Positions 1 to 10,598 of a stretch of DNA of 64,000 nt are shown here, one piece after another; the stretch's first letter is position 1, and each line of letters begins with the position of its first letter. This DNA is from Ascarosepion bandense (taxonomy: Eukaryota; Mollusca; Cephalopoda; Sepiida; Sepiidae), in the NCBI GenBank assembly GCA_037127315.1, contig JBBBDQ010001185.1:1082001-1146000 (forward strand), in the 5' to 3' direction. Made by a program: the position numbers and the translations under genes. Under the pieces are notes generated by a model, which saw only the letters and a program-made list of their open reading frames with translations, did no database searches and was not told the DNA's origin.

Positions 1-137
1 CAAGTTTGATGAAATAACCTTTGTTAAGGAGTGAAAACTTATTTTACTTTTTTTTAACAGAAAGAGATATTAAGTCATCTCAGAGCTTTATGTATCATAT
101 TCTAGAATACATAACCCATAGTCTTATTTTTTATTTT

Positions 138-447
138 TAATCATATCACCCCAAGCAAGGCGGTAACGCCACTGATGCGCAGGGGGCTACGTAAGGGTAA
201 AAAGAATGGAAAAGAGAAAGCCGGAAAACGCATCCTAAACAGGAAACAAGGGATGAGCCTCTTCATCTGTTCAATAGATGTGGGTGGAGTGTGAACCGGG
301 CGATAGTTTAGTCTATCTACTCCAATTGAAAAAAAAAATAATAAAAAAGGAAAAGAGTGAAAAGACTGGAAAAGAGAAAACCGGAAACCGCATCCTAAAC
401 AGGAAACAAGGGATGAACCTCTTCACCTGTTCAATAGATGTGGGTGA
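138..447 (-). mobile_element. SINE copy with internal duplication
   Basis: Read on the minus strand, this repeat ends in a CTTGCTTGGGGTGATATGATTA tail followed by an A-rich run, which on the plus strand is the T-rich run before position 140. The unit with 'aaaagagaaagccgg' and 'ttcaatagatgtgggt' appears twice, at about 199-290 and 350-447, joined by an A-rich linker. A one-unit copy is at 26797-26985, and tails alone occur at 15371-15414 and 30090-30172. The B-box-like GGTTCACACTCC on the minus strand hints at a tRNA-derived head, but this is weak. It lies in the inferred first intron of ARFGAP1. Confidence 0.6.
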
Positions 448-499
448 TTTAAGTTCCATTTAAAAATTCTGGTAGAAGTCAAAGATATCTTTCTGATTT

Positions 500-1046
500 T
501 GTTATACATGTATACAATGTAGAAACATGAATAGCATTCTACAACACATTTTTCCATACCTCTTGCACCTGTTGACACAATAAAGCAAAACAGGCGTCAT
601 CTCATTCATGTTCAATGAGGGACAAGTCTGGTGATCATGTATGGCAGAATTGTTGTTGGTGAACATCTTGTTGAGTAGCATGGGTATCATCCTGGTAGAA
701 TTGCACATCAACCAGTTTTAACCTTCATGCTAAGCACATTGTAGCGAACAACCCCATCCCCTTAGCAAGATGTAAGCTCCACTCAAGCAGCTTCTTCACA
801 TGAAATACTGCTTTGTGGAACCAACTCAATAGGATACTTCCTGATCACCACACTCTTAACCTATTCAAATCTAAGGTTGTCTCCCCCAAACTATGCCTTT
901 TACTTTGTAACACTATCTTGAGTGGCTTTGGGACCTTGTACAAGGTGAACATCAATAAAAAAAACAAAATCTTTGAGAAAAGGCAGCAGTATGGTTCGAA
1001 TAATGTTCTGGAGATACATAGTGCTGTTCAAAATTCCATACAAGGA

Positions 1047-1088
<42 letters not shown>

Positions 1089-1420
1089 TAATTTCTAGCA
1101 TCTGACACCATGATGCCAATGGTTAAACCTACACATTATAGTTAAATACACTCTACAAGGTGTTGATCCTCAGGTCAATGTTGTGCATGCAAATGATCAT
1201 TATTGCATGATGGTAAAACTTGCTTTTATCATTGAACATTACCAGGTACCATTCAATCACTCGGGACCCTCTCATGATACCACTAGTGACATGCACAGCA
1301 GTATTATGGTACAAGTGAAGTCTGGATAGAGCTACATGCCTGTTGCAAGTAAACAATTCCAAATAGGCCATGTTGAGACTCATGTAGCCACATTTGCTCA
1401 GATCGATGCTGTAAATATCT
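500..1420 (-). pseudogene. Tc1-like transposase remnant (C-terminal two thirds)
   Basis: On the minus strand, broken frames carry Tc1-like DDE transposase motifs. A segment near 1218-1240 reads MFNDKSKF, matching the first-Asp motif (usually FSDESRF). A segment near 606-640 reads SPDLSLIEHE, matching the SPDLNPIEH motif before the last acidic residue. Frameshifts, stops and a poly(A) run at 1049-1085 interrupt it, so it is dead. A related fragment is at 59090-59640. No terminal repeat is seen on the low side. Confidence 0.55.
1049..1085. repeat. poly(A) run
   Basis: About 37 consecutive A bases lie inside the Tc1-like remnant. It could be the tail of an inserted retroelement of which nothing else is recognisable. 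Confidence 0.9.
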
Positions 1421-1651
1421 GCAGTATACTACAGCTGACATTATAAAGCATTTATTTCACTAAAAATCTATACCACATAGTCATACAAAACTCACTATGA
1501 GTGCAGAAATGTTCATTTGTCCATTGTTGCCAACACCAAACCTCTGATGTGTCATGTGCAATATGCACATCAATTTTCTGAAATGACCATACAGCCACTT
1601 GAAGTCCCACAATCTGATCCCATCACAATCTCATAATAGAACAAAGAACAT

Positions 1652-2210
1652 GTCCAACCTTCTGCAAATTAATTGAAACAAAATGAACAATATCTTCCTA
1701 GGATTTTTCACACTTTCCCTGATCCTGTATATGTCATCTCTTGGCATTTTCCTTTTCTGACCACATTCTCCTTTGTTTTGGACTGATGGATCCAGTTTTC
1801 TTGATTTGATGACATGATTGACAGTTGAAAAGCCAATACCAACAATACCTGTGATCTCTCTGTAAAGCTTGCCAGTGTGTTGGTGCAGTATCACAATTTT
1901 TGTATGCTTCCTTGGAGTAGTGTCCATCACAGACAATGGCCATAGCACAAATAATCAACAGTTGAAACAATAGTGTCTGGGCATGATAAAAATCTGATGC
2001 AATCACAGATGACAACATTTTTCAAGGCCAAACAAATTTCACCATACAACCCAAAAATAGATTCATGTTACTACACACCACTGTAAATGACATAATCTGA
2101 AGGAAAAATTAGAAATCAATTATACCATGTCACTCCAGTTGGTCTAAAACTGACTGTATGGTGAAAGAAAGGAAATGAAAATATTTCAATTAATTTGCAC
2201 AAGGGTGTAT
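1652..2210 (-). mobile_element. Non-autonomous Tc1-derived element (copy 1)
   Basis: The element is about 560 bp with inverted ends: 'tgcaaattaattgaaaca' near 1663-1680 and the inverted 'tttcaattaatttgcacaagggtgta' sequence at 2184-2209. Its minus strand encodes a decayed N-terminal helix-turn-helix of a Tc1 transposase (motifs MPLSVMDTTPRKHTKIV and YREITGIVGIGFSTVNHVI), followed by the basic GQKRKMPRDD stretch. The same internally deleted arrangement is at 24119-24655, so both copies look like one deletion family moved in trans by a full-length Tc1. Confidence 0.7.
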
Positions 2211-2459
2211 ACATCTATGTGACATGACTCCTGCATACACTAGACTATCACTACACCTTATTATAACATGCACCACAGTTGAAAGCTCAGGCACATATAG
2301 TGTACTACATACACAGAATATCTGCACTTTGTGGAACCAATTTAAATTCTTTCATTGCTTCTCTATTCCAGGCTACCTTCTTTCCCAAAAAGAGATTCTA
2401 GCATTCATATGCATGGCATTAGTGTTTACATCTGAGAATCTTTAAATGACAAGGGAATT

Positions 2460-3140
2460 ATCACTTTAATCCCCAGACAATTTTTTCATGTGCTTTTGAC
2501 TTTTGTCTCTGTTAGCTATTTCATTTTTATTCATTGTTCTCCCTCTTCTCAAGACAGCAATATATTAGATAAAATTTCTGACAGTATAGAAATGGTGCTC
2601 TCTCATCATCCGTCTACAAACATGTTTGTGTTTGACGATTTTAATGCACATCAAGAGAAGTGGCTTAGCATTCTAATTTCACTGATGTTGACAGTATTCA
2701 GATTTTCAATTTTTCTGTCGCTCAGTCTCCAACTCAAATTGTGGATTTCGTCAATAAAACTGATCAACATGCATCCTTACTCAATTTGTTCCTTACTTCC
2801 TCTCCTAGCTCTTGTTGAGATTCCCAACACTGTTCTCTTGGAAACACTGACCATGCTGTAGTATATTGTTCTAGTTATCTCTTAGACAGGAACCTTCTAT
2901 TCACAAGACCTCCTTCTGTTAACAGCATGCTGATTGGGATTCATTTCACGACTTTCTGCAAGATGCCTCTTGTATCAATATTCTTAACTTTCCTATTGAG
3001 AATTGTGCCAGTGAAGTTTCTTCTGGAGTCATAGCAGGCATAGATGCTTTTGTTTCTTCTCAATCTTCTCCATGGTTCACACTGGCCTGTTCAGACACTA
3101 TAGCCTACAGGAATCACATTTTTCATCTATACCAGATGCA
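2460..3140 (+). pseudogene. CR1/Jockey-like LINE endonuclease fragment
   Basis: Broken plus-strand frames resemble the apurinic-endonuclease domain of a non-LTR retrotransposon. The stretch SPSSQDSNILDKISDSIE, then FVFDDFNAHQEKWL, gives the FGDFNAH-type motif with Gly replaced by Asp. Downstream 2920-3130 reads like the linker before the reverse transcriptase (fragments DWDSFHDFLQDASCINI and SSPWFTLACSD). Reverse transcriptase and C-terminal pieces of apparently similar elements are at 17030-18140 and 28737-29345. Dead copy. Confidence 0.55.
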
Positions 3141-3429
3141 ACAACACTTAATTGAAGAAATACAGAGAATACAAATTTCTCCAAACATTATATATTTAAC
3201 GTATTTATTATTATTTATCCATTTAAATCATAAGCAGATAAATAATCATGATGCTGTACTCAGTCATTGCATGATAGAAGGCAAGATGCAAACCTGCCAA
3301 AATAATACAATCACAGCAGACTAACCTGTAGCAATTCAGACATCAAATCTGGTTAATTAAACTAATTAACAAACTAATTGATTTAAAACAAAAGAAAACA
3401 TTAATCCAAACTTTACTCAGATATGCAGC

Positions 3430-3645
3430 ATATAATAAATGTCTATACAATGAGGTAGTATTTACATTATTTAAATTGTTCAGACTGTTGTCTTCATCTT
3501 TATTGCCATATTCATGATACTGACTCAACTCTCTAAGTTAGTTGTTCACCACAGATATATCCAGGTACTAAACTCACAACTCTTTGGGTTACGTTACTGG
3601 ATCTAACCAACACTTTTATCCACTGGGCCATGTGCCTTTGAGGAC
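3430..3645 (-). mobile_element. tRNA-like SINE, second family
   Basis: The minus strand reads 'ggcacatggcccagtggat' with an A-box-like segment, then 'agagttgtgagtttagtacc' with a B-box-like segment, and ends in a tail complementary to 'ttgtcttcatctttattgcc'. The fuller copy at 34200-34500 has the same head and tail. Head-less or tail-less relatives are at 4365-4490, 19985-20030, 35826-35880 and 61590-61790. Confidence 0.65.
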
Positions 3646-4364
3646 ATCAGTGTATGAATTTTTGAGACTTATAAACCTAATGTCTCAGTAACCATTTTTT
3701 TCCCAGAGCTCATATTGCAACCTTGAATGAAGCTAATGATTTTCTCTAGCACTTCATATCACTGGTTCCTATATTTTATTCATTTCTATGCCTAACCTGC
3801 TTAGATTTTTGGGGCCTAGCATATGTGCTGATTCCTTAAGTTTTTTGGAATCTTCAACTTCATCTCCTAGGGAATGGTGATCTCCTTTCTCACATAATAT
3901 GTGGTCAGCTACACTTGACTTTTTCTATTTCCTCTCATGTTACAGCCTTGTGATGTTCTTACAGCCTTACCTTAAAGGGGATGGGGGGGGGGCTTCTTTT
4001 TATATTTCTTTCTACAGCTGTATGGTATGGCATACACAAAGTCCTTAGTTCCATTCTCCTCTATTGGAGGATAGGTATCTGTGAAGTGTAGAACCACTTC
4101 CGAAAGTTTCCCTGATGTTATATGGACCACAGATCCTTTGTATTTTATCTGATAATCCCTTCACATAGGGTAGGTATACCAAGGCCATTTTCTGAGTGTT
4201 ATCCTCCCCTCCATGTTTGTTGGAGCCATTATCATATACCCCAGGTAGTTGTTTTGTTGTAGGGTACTGCTTATACTGACCATTTCCTGTTCATATATAT
4301 CTGGATCTCCAGTTATGACTTAATTGATGTTGTAAGCAATATACCCCAGTGATCAAAATAAAGG

Positions 4365-4490
4365 GTTTGGTTTAAAATTCCAACTACCTGAATAAGGCCA
4401 GAGTGTAAAATGGTTGACACATTGTGAATATGAATATGGCAATAAAGATGATCACAGTCTAAGCAATGTAAATATAATAAATTTGATGCA
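4365..4490 (+). mobile_element. SINE 3' tail fragment (second family)
   Basis: The plus strand carries 'gtgaatatgaatatggcaa' followed by 'taaagatgatcacag', the tail of the SINE family seen at 34200-34500. The tRNA-like head is missing, so this is a truncated insertion. Confidence 0.55.
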
Positions 4491-7020
4491 AGATTTCATA
4501 AATGCCTATTGAATGAAAAACGTAATAAAAATTGTTGAGAAAGAACAAAACAATTTAGTTAAAACTGATGCAGGCAATAAAAGTATTCAAGCCTCACAAG
4601 GTATTGAATTCCTAAAATAGAGCATCATACACTTATATTTTTGTTTTTTAATGAGTCATGGTAAAACCTAGAATGTGTCTTCCTTCAGTGGGTCTCATTT
4701 GATTGTGACAGACATTTAATCATAGATTTCCATCTTAAATCAGTCAGGATCAAAATATATTTACAGTATCCATCCATATATTTTTGAAATGTTTAATAGA
4801 AAATGTATTTTTAATGTACTATCCAATTAGTTTCAAATTGATGATGAGCTTTGCATATTTTTACTATGAAATTCAATAAAATCTTTACATTTGGAATATT
4901 TTGTACAATTTAAGTTCGAAAAATTGTAAGGAAAAAAAAAAAAGTTGTAAATATCAACAGACTGAAAACATCAAGCTTAAATCAGATCCCCCATTTATTC
5001 TTCTTCCTTCAAATAAAATGTCAATAAAACCCCTTTCAGTAAATTTTCAGTAATCCTCTATCTTTAGTGGCTCTTAGCTCATGTTCTAGGTGAACAAAAA
5101 AGGCAGCTCATCTTTTTATACTCTCTATCATTACAGATTGTCATTTAAAACAAGGTAACCAAATAGTATTACCATACCCCTAACTGAGGGAGTCTTACTA
5201 GAGTTTTATATAAATAATTGCAATACTACATCAAACTGAGAAAAAAAAAACACACAGAAACACACACCCAGATGTCCAAATTATGTATATTAAATTTAGC
5301 ATAGGACCAATCAACCATTGAATAAATATTATAGCATTATTGGTACATAAGTGTGAACATTCACATTTAGAAATGTTTATAGAAATTGGGAACAATATTG
5401 GTTTTAAAATACTACATTCACTTTTTCCGAATAACTATTGTTTATTTTGACCCTATCATATAAAAAATGTTTTACTCCAATTTTAAATAGTTCCAGTGAT
5501 TCTATAAGCTTTCAATTTTAACAATTCACATACAGGAGATGCTGTTATCAAAAGTTTTGTAAATATCAAGATAGGTACCATTAAAAGAGATATTGCTCTG
5601 CATTCCCCATTGTCTGTAATAATTGAGTTATACAAAATGTTTTTGACATCCATGCTGGCATTCTACATCTGAATTAATGGTTATAGAATTTGAGCTCCTG
5701 TATATATGTCTAATTAATACTTTTTCCTTGTATAATAACCCTGATAAATGGAATAAAATTGTGACCCTTTTCTGATCGATATCTAGAGGAACAAGGTAAG
5801 GTTACATACTGAACAGAAAGTACACCAAACACCATCATATGGCACATCTATATCAATATCTCAAGCATTAAAAAAAAAAAAAAAAAAAAAAAACACTATA
5901 TAAAACAATATCTTTTCTCTCTTTTTTTTAACTATATTTTTGGCCATACTTCAGTCAGTTCAATAATGTTAGTGTGAATCAAATCAAAACAAGATTTCAA
6001 CTCATTGTTCTTAAAAAGCCCATCAATATTATCATACATGAGTTGACAAGAATTAAAAGGGAAATATTCTAACAAATTTGATTAACTATTTATGTAGTAT
6101 TCTTCGTGTATATGATTTACGAAATTACTTTCATGGTAAAGTTAAGCATTTTTAATTTTTCTTACATCACCTCTATGGGTTCAACTCATAGATATCCATT
6201 TTATTTTTAATTTTTACAATCTGATTATTTTGTATTTAAATATGTTTCTCTTTTTCTCTTCCTTTAATTATTTCTCCAAGTTCCCTGTTACATTCACATT
6301 TTGAATCTTATCAAAGTTGATATTTTCCTGATAACAGTTACTTCACTATTCAAATGTAAACAATTTCTTTTTCCAAAGATAGAGTTGTTAGAGTTTAATT
6401 ATATAAGTGTTTCAGCCTGATTTATATAATTTCAAAAAAATATAGTAAAAAATTATGAAATGTGATAATAGTTACAAAGATTATTTTATTGAAATAAATG
6501 AAGATATTGTTATATAAAGGTTCAACAAAATTTATATCTAGCACACTGATTAGAACAGAGTGAATGTTTCATATGATTTCATTTGTTACTGAGGTTCAAT
6601 CAGTTAAAAAGATAAGTGCAATTAGTCTATAACTTATTTGTAAAATAAGATCAAACATTGCATTTAAAGTAAAACTCAAGCAAGTGTAAGAGAATTTCTC
6701 ATATTTCTAGTGTGTTCAGTCCAAGTAAATGATAATAGGAATAAGTTATATCAATCCACTGAAGTCACTATAACTCTCACTAAGATGAATAGAAAAATAT
6801 TTCTTCAGAAAAAAATAAAGTATTTATTTTAAAATATGACTGAATTATTAAAGACGTCATTCATAATTTATAAGTTCTAGAACATTTGATTTGTTCAAAT
6901 TATTGTTGTACCCAAATATTTCTACAGATGTACTTCTTTAAGTGATCACCTTTCTGGGAAATGTGACCAAAGACTGTAGTTCCATAAACCTTAAAATTGA
7001 ATTGAAAACAATCAAGAAAC
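4491..7020. other. AT-rich intergenic or intronic sequence, no gene seen
   Basis: No coding homology is recognisable on either strand. There are short homopolymers, including an A run at about 5869-5893. If ARFGAP1 continues to the left, this is part of its first intron. Confidence 0.5.
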
Positions 7021-7030
7021 AAGTTTTAGG

Positions 7031-7074
7031 ATTAAAAAAAAAAAAAAAAAAAAAAAAAGTGAGAATATTTGTGG

Positions 7075-7107
<33 letters not shown>

Positions 7108-7345
7108 AAACAAACCTGAGATTCCATAAATTACTATTAAGAAGTGGAATGCTCAAATTATTGATTTGATATCTAATTTTATTTTTAATTTATATTGCTA
7201 CCAAGATCATAATTTGAAAAACTAAATTATTTCTTATTTTACTACCCATTTCATTTACTCGTCTCTCATATGACACCGCACTATATAGCTTTTCACACGC
7301 ACAAAAAAAAAAAAAAAAAAAACATATGGAAAGGAAAGAAATATA

Positions 7346-7400
<55 letters not shown>
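7031..7400. repeat. Cluster of long poly(A) runs
   Basis: Four A runs lie within 370 bp, at about 7034-7058, 7078-7104, 7303-7322 and 7351-7400 (about 50 bases). They could be successive retroelement tails or slippage-expanded A tracts. No element body is recognisable between them. Confidence 0.85.
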
Positions 7401-7401
<1 letters not shown>

Positions 7402-7654
7402 AACAACCAATGATGCACACATTTTTTCACTTTTTTTGTGACTACTAAAAAAATAATAATCCCCAAATCACTTTTCTTTTTTTACAATGTAGTACTATGG
7501 AAAATTTTCTACAAAAAACAAAAATACTTTTTTTTTTTATTATTAGATTTATCGAACAACACTCAGTGTTCAAAATAATAATACAGGTATTCCTAGGAAC
7601 TTGAAATATTTTCCTAACTTAACAAAACTTACTTAAGTTTTTAAAAACAAAATT

Positions 7655-7845
7655 TTCTGACAAAATTTCGAAAATGTTAAAAGGGATTAAAAAAATTTTA
7701 TAAAATAATTAAAATTTACTTTGATCTTTCCTCTTCATAATATTATAAACGTTTTGGATAGAAAAAGTTCCTTTATTAAGTTTTTAACCTTTTTAAACTT
7801 TTTTTTTTTATGCTGGATTTTTGATACGTAATGGAGGTACCTACT
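7655..7845 (+). repeat. Dispersed repeat, copy C (partial)
   Basis: About 190 bp, from 'tgttaaaagggattaaaaaa' to 'taatggaggtacctac', is repeated in the same orientation at about 53600-53765 ('taatggcggtacctac'). The 53 kb copy is the end of a longer repeat that also matches 14100-15000. No coding capacity is seen. Confidence 0.6.
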
Positions 7846-9807
7846 TAACTATCATTCAAGTTGGTTGTGTAAATTCTATACACACAAATATATATTCATT
7901 ATTCGCTTCTTTTTTCTCTTTTTACCGTTACTTCTCCAAACAAAACTACTTATTAACTGTTAATATGAAACAAACATTTTCGCGGATATCATTGCAAATG
8001 AAATAGCAAGCTTAACGTAAATCTTGCCACGAGAGATGATGTGACCATTTTTTTATATTTTTTTTAGCAACAGCAGGTGACAGCGTGTGTGCAAACGAAA
8101 CCTGTTGGACATTAAGGTTTCTGCAATAATGAATGAATAATGATATAGTTATAGTTTTACAAAATTAGGGAGCAGTGACATCGACAGCATTATTTTTCTT
8201 CGATTAATATAATAAGTATGAAACTTGAGTAAAATCTGAAAGAATTTTACCGGTCTTTGATTGTGAGTGTGTAAAGAATTTGAATTGTTTTTTATTGATT
8301 GATGCATCTCTATTTAATTTAAAATGCATAAAGGTTTCGAAGCACTTGGTCTTACCAATTTAAATAAGCAAACAAAAACACAAAAAAAACATATTGCACA
8401 AAAAATAAGATCATGACGCTTAAACGCAGACAATATGTTCATAATTTTGGTTTGGCATACGTTCAATATTGTTCAATTTTAAAATTAATGCTTGACAAGA
8501 ACTCTGCTGGCATTCAATTTTTTAATCCAATTTCAATAGCAAAAATATGGACCCTGGCTTCGAATCAAACGAGTTCAATAACAATAACATGAAATTAAAA
8601 ATCAATTTATTTATTGACAATTCTTTTTTAGATCGACATCATTTAACCGTTTCGAGATTCAAAAAAAAAAAAATAGAACATTTTTTTTTTTATTTGATTT
8701 TCAACAGAAAAGAAACAAATCAATTTTTAAGAGTATTATTAAAACAAGTTCAAAGACAATAATAGAGAGAATGTATTTTCTTTTACACCATTTTTAAGGT
8801 GATCTTAATGAAATATACTAAATATCTCTTTCCGTAAATGATACTTTCGTAAAACTAAAACTAAGATAATTCTAAGTTAAAAACGAAAGTATAAAACGAA
8901 AAAAAAAAACAGTTCTGTAGTTTTATACGCAAAGAGGTTGTTTGGTTCGAATCACTAAATTCGGAAAGAAAACCTTAAACAACAGGTGGAAAGGATTATG
9001 AGCGTTGGTTAGGATGCTCATTGTGACATCGTGACAATAATTGTCAAGCAACAGGATAAAATAAAAACGGGACATAGTGTTCAAAAATAGCCGGTTTTGT
9101 TATTTTTACCTTCTTAAAGCAAGAAACAAAAAGACAATACAACAGATGTTTGAGAAAAAAAAAAACGTTAAAAAGAGATTTTTTTTTTCATTATACAACC
9201 TGCTTTTTTTTGTTGTTGTTCGTGTTTTTTAATTGTTTTCGTTCGGGTCTTAATCAATGAAAGGAAAAATCTGCAAAAAACTTTTTAACCTATGTTAAAA
9301 AGAACTGACGGTTGAATGAAAAACAGTAAGTACTTTTCTGGTAAATGTGTTCAATTCTTAATTTTAAAATAAAAATGAGTAAAAGAGATAAGCAAAATAT
9401 TGCTTATACAAGCTTTTTCTTCATTTTTTATTCTCATCTGTCAAATGAATGGCGGGCCTTAAATTGTTTAAATTAAAAATATATTCATAAATTATTGTGT
9501 AATTTAGAATTTTAATAAATTAAATTGGCAATAAAATGTGGGATTTTGAGATTAAAGAAAATATATTTTATATTCGTCCACGTATATAATCAATAACGAA
9601 TCATTAGCAAAGAAAGAATATTAAATAAAAGAGAACACAACTTGTGGGCGTTGAAATAATTTATCGCACAGTTTGAAAACCTATAGACAAAATATCTATA
9701 AGATTAGATGGTAAAAGAATGTAGGTTTACTCTCCAAATTTTGAACTTAAATAAAATAAAGAAAACAAGAACATTTACAACAATAAAAAATATTGTTTTC
9801 TACTTAC
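7846..9807. other. AT-rich sequence left of ARFGAP1 exon 1, no gene seen
   Basis: No exon of either host gene is recognisable. The tract contains more CG dinucleotides by eye than most of the window (for example around 8240-8350 and 8870-9260). It is read as the start of the first ARFGAP1 intron and may hold regulatory sequence. Confidence 0.4.
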
Positions 9808-9867
9808 AGTATTTTCATCTTTAACTCGGAGATCTTTCAGAACTCTCCTGGTTCGTGGACTGGCCAT
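9808..9867 (-). CDS. ARFGAP1: ARFGAP1, first coding exon (partial gene)
   Basis: Reading leftward from an ATG at 9867, twenty codons begin MASPRTRRVLKDLRVKDEN and end at a GTAAGT donor (9807 leftward). This closely matches the start of ARFGAP1, the GTPase-activating protein that stimulates GTP hydrolysis on ARF1 at Golgi/COPI membranes. The family continues directly into the zinc-finger ArfGAP domain (CxxC and CxxC around a catalytic Arg), which must lie on a later exon. No such exon is visible in 1-9807, so the first intron probably exceeds 9.8 kb. The exon ends in phase 0, with Thr where vertebrates have Asn. It is divergent from TAF2, with 676 bp between the two start codons. Confidence 0.85.
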
Positions 9868-10543
9868 ATTGTTATAGTAATCTTGGTTAGAATGGCAAAA
9901 TAATAATAACAGCAATATCGCTAACCGAAGACACAAACTGAAAATTAGCACAGAGGCAAACTAAAGGAGAATAGATGCAAGTTAGTCACTTCATCTGCTG
10001 AGGTGTCAATAGACTTAAAGCCATAATATTACACAAACCGAGCCATCCTTGAAAGCTTCGCATTCACTTTTTTTTCTCAGGCCCCGGTTTCTAATCAAAT
10101 ATTCTGTGTTTATAAGTATTTTATTATCAGACTATTCTACTCAGAATTTTCAGCAAATTAATATTTTTCTGGTTAATTTAAATTTAACTTGTAATGTTTT
10201 CTAGTTTCATCATGCTACACTTACGTTACGTACGATGAAGATCAAATGTTCAAACATTACGAACGCTAAAACATATACTTGTCTTCTTAAAATGTAATTA
10301 AAATTACCTTTAAGTAATGTTTTATTTATTATCTACATTAATAAATAATAATTATTTTGATATTTTTTATTAAATAATTTATACGATTGCTATTGTAAAT
10401 ACGAAAGTCAGGCTTAAAGGAGAAAAACTTGGCGCTCTTATGAGAAATGCATGTTATCGCCACAGTAAATGGTCCTTTACGTGTGATTCACGTCCCACTC
10501 AATTTTTACTCCGTTTTTAATGGATTTATTTAGTTTTTAAATC
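9868..10543. promoter_or_regulatory. Shared divergent promoter region of ARFGAP1 and TAF2
   Basis: The 676 bp between the ARFGAP1 ATG (minus) and the TAF2 ATG (plus) must hold both 5' UTRs and both promoters unless non-coding exons lie elsewhere. It contains CG-bearing motifs such as 'acttacgttacgtacgatg' near 10221-10239 and 'ttacgtgtgattcacgtccc' near 10477-10496. No clear TATA box sits at a fitting distance from either start. Transcription start sites cannot be placed from the sequence. Confidence 0.6.
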
Positions 10544-10598
10544 ATGCAGAAATCTAAAAAAGAAGGAAGAAATGAAATATTACGACAGTTTAGACTGT
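10544..10598 (+). CDS. TAF2: TAF2 exon 1 (residues 1-18, phase 1 end)
   Basis: Begins [18 protein letters not shown]. The last five residues align with RPYKL just before the conserved THQVVC segment. The donor is T|GTAAGT. The N-terminus is shorter than in vertebrates and rich in Lys/Arg. Confidence 0.8.

Noticed and set aside
10520..10540. Upstream ATG as the TAF2 start
   Set aside because: It meets an in-frame stop after six codons, before the ATG at 10544.
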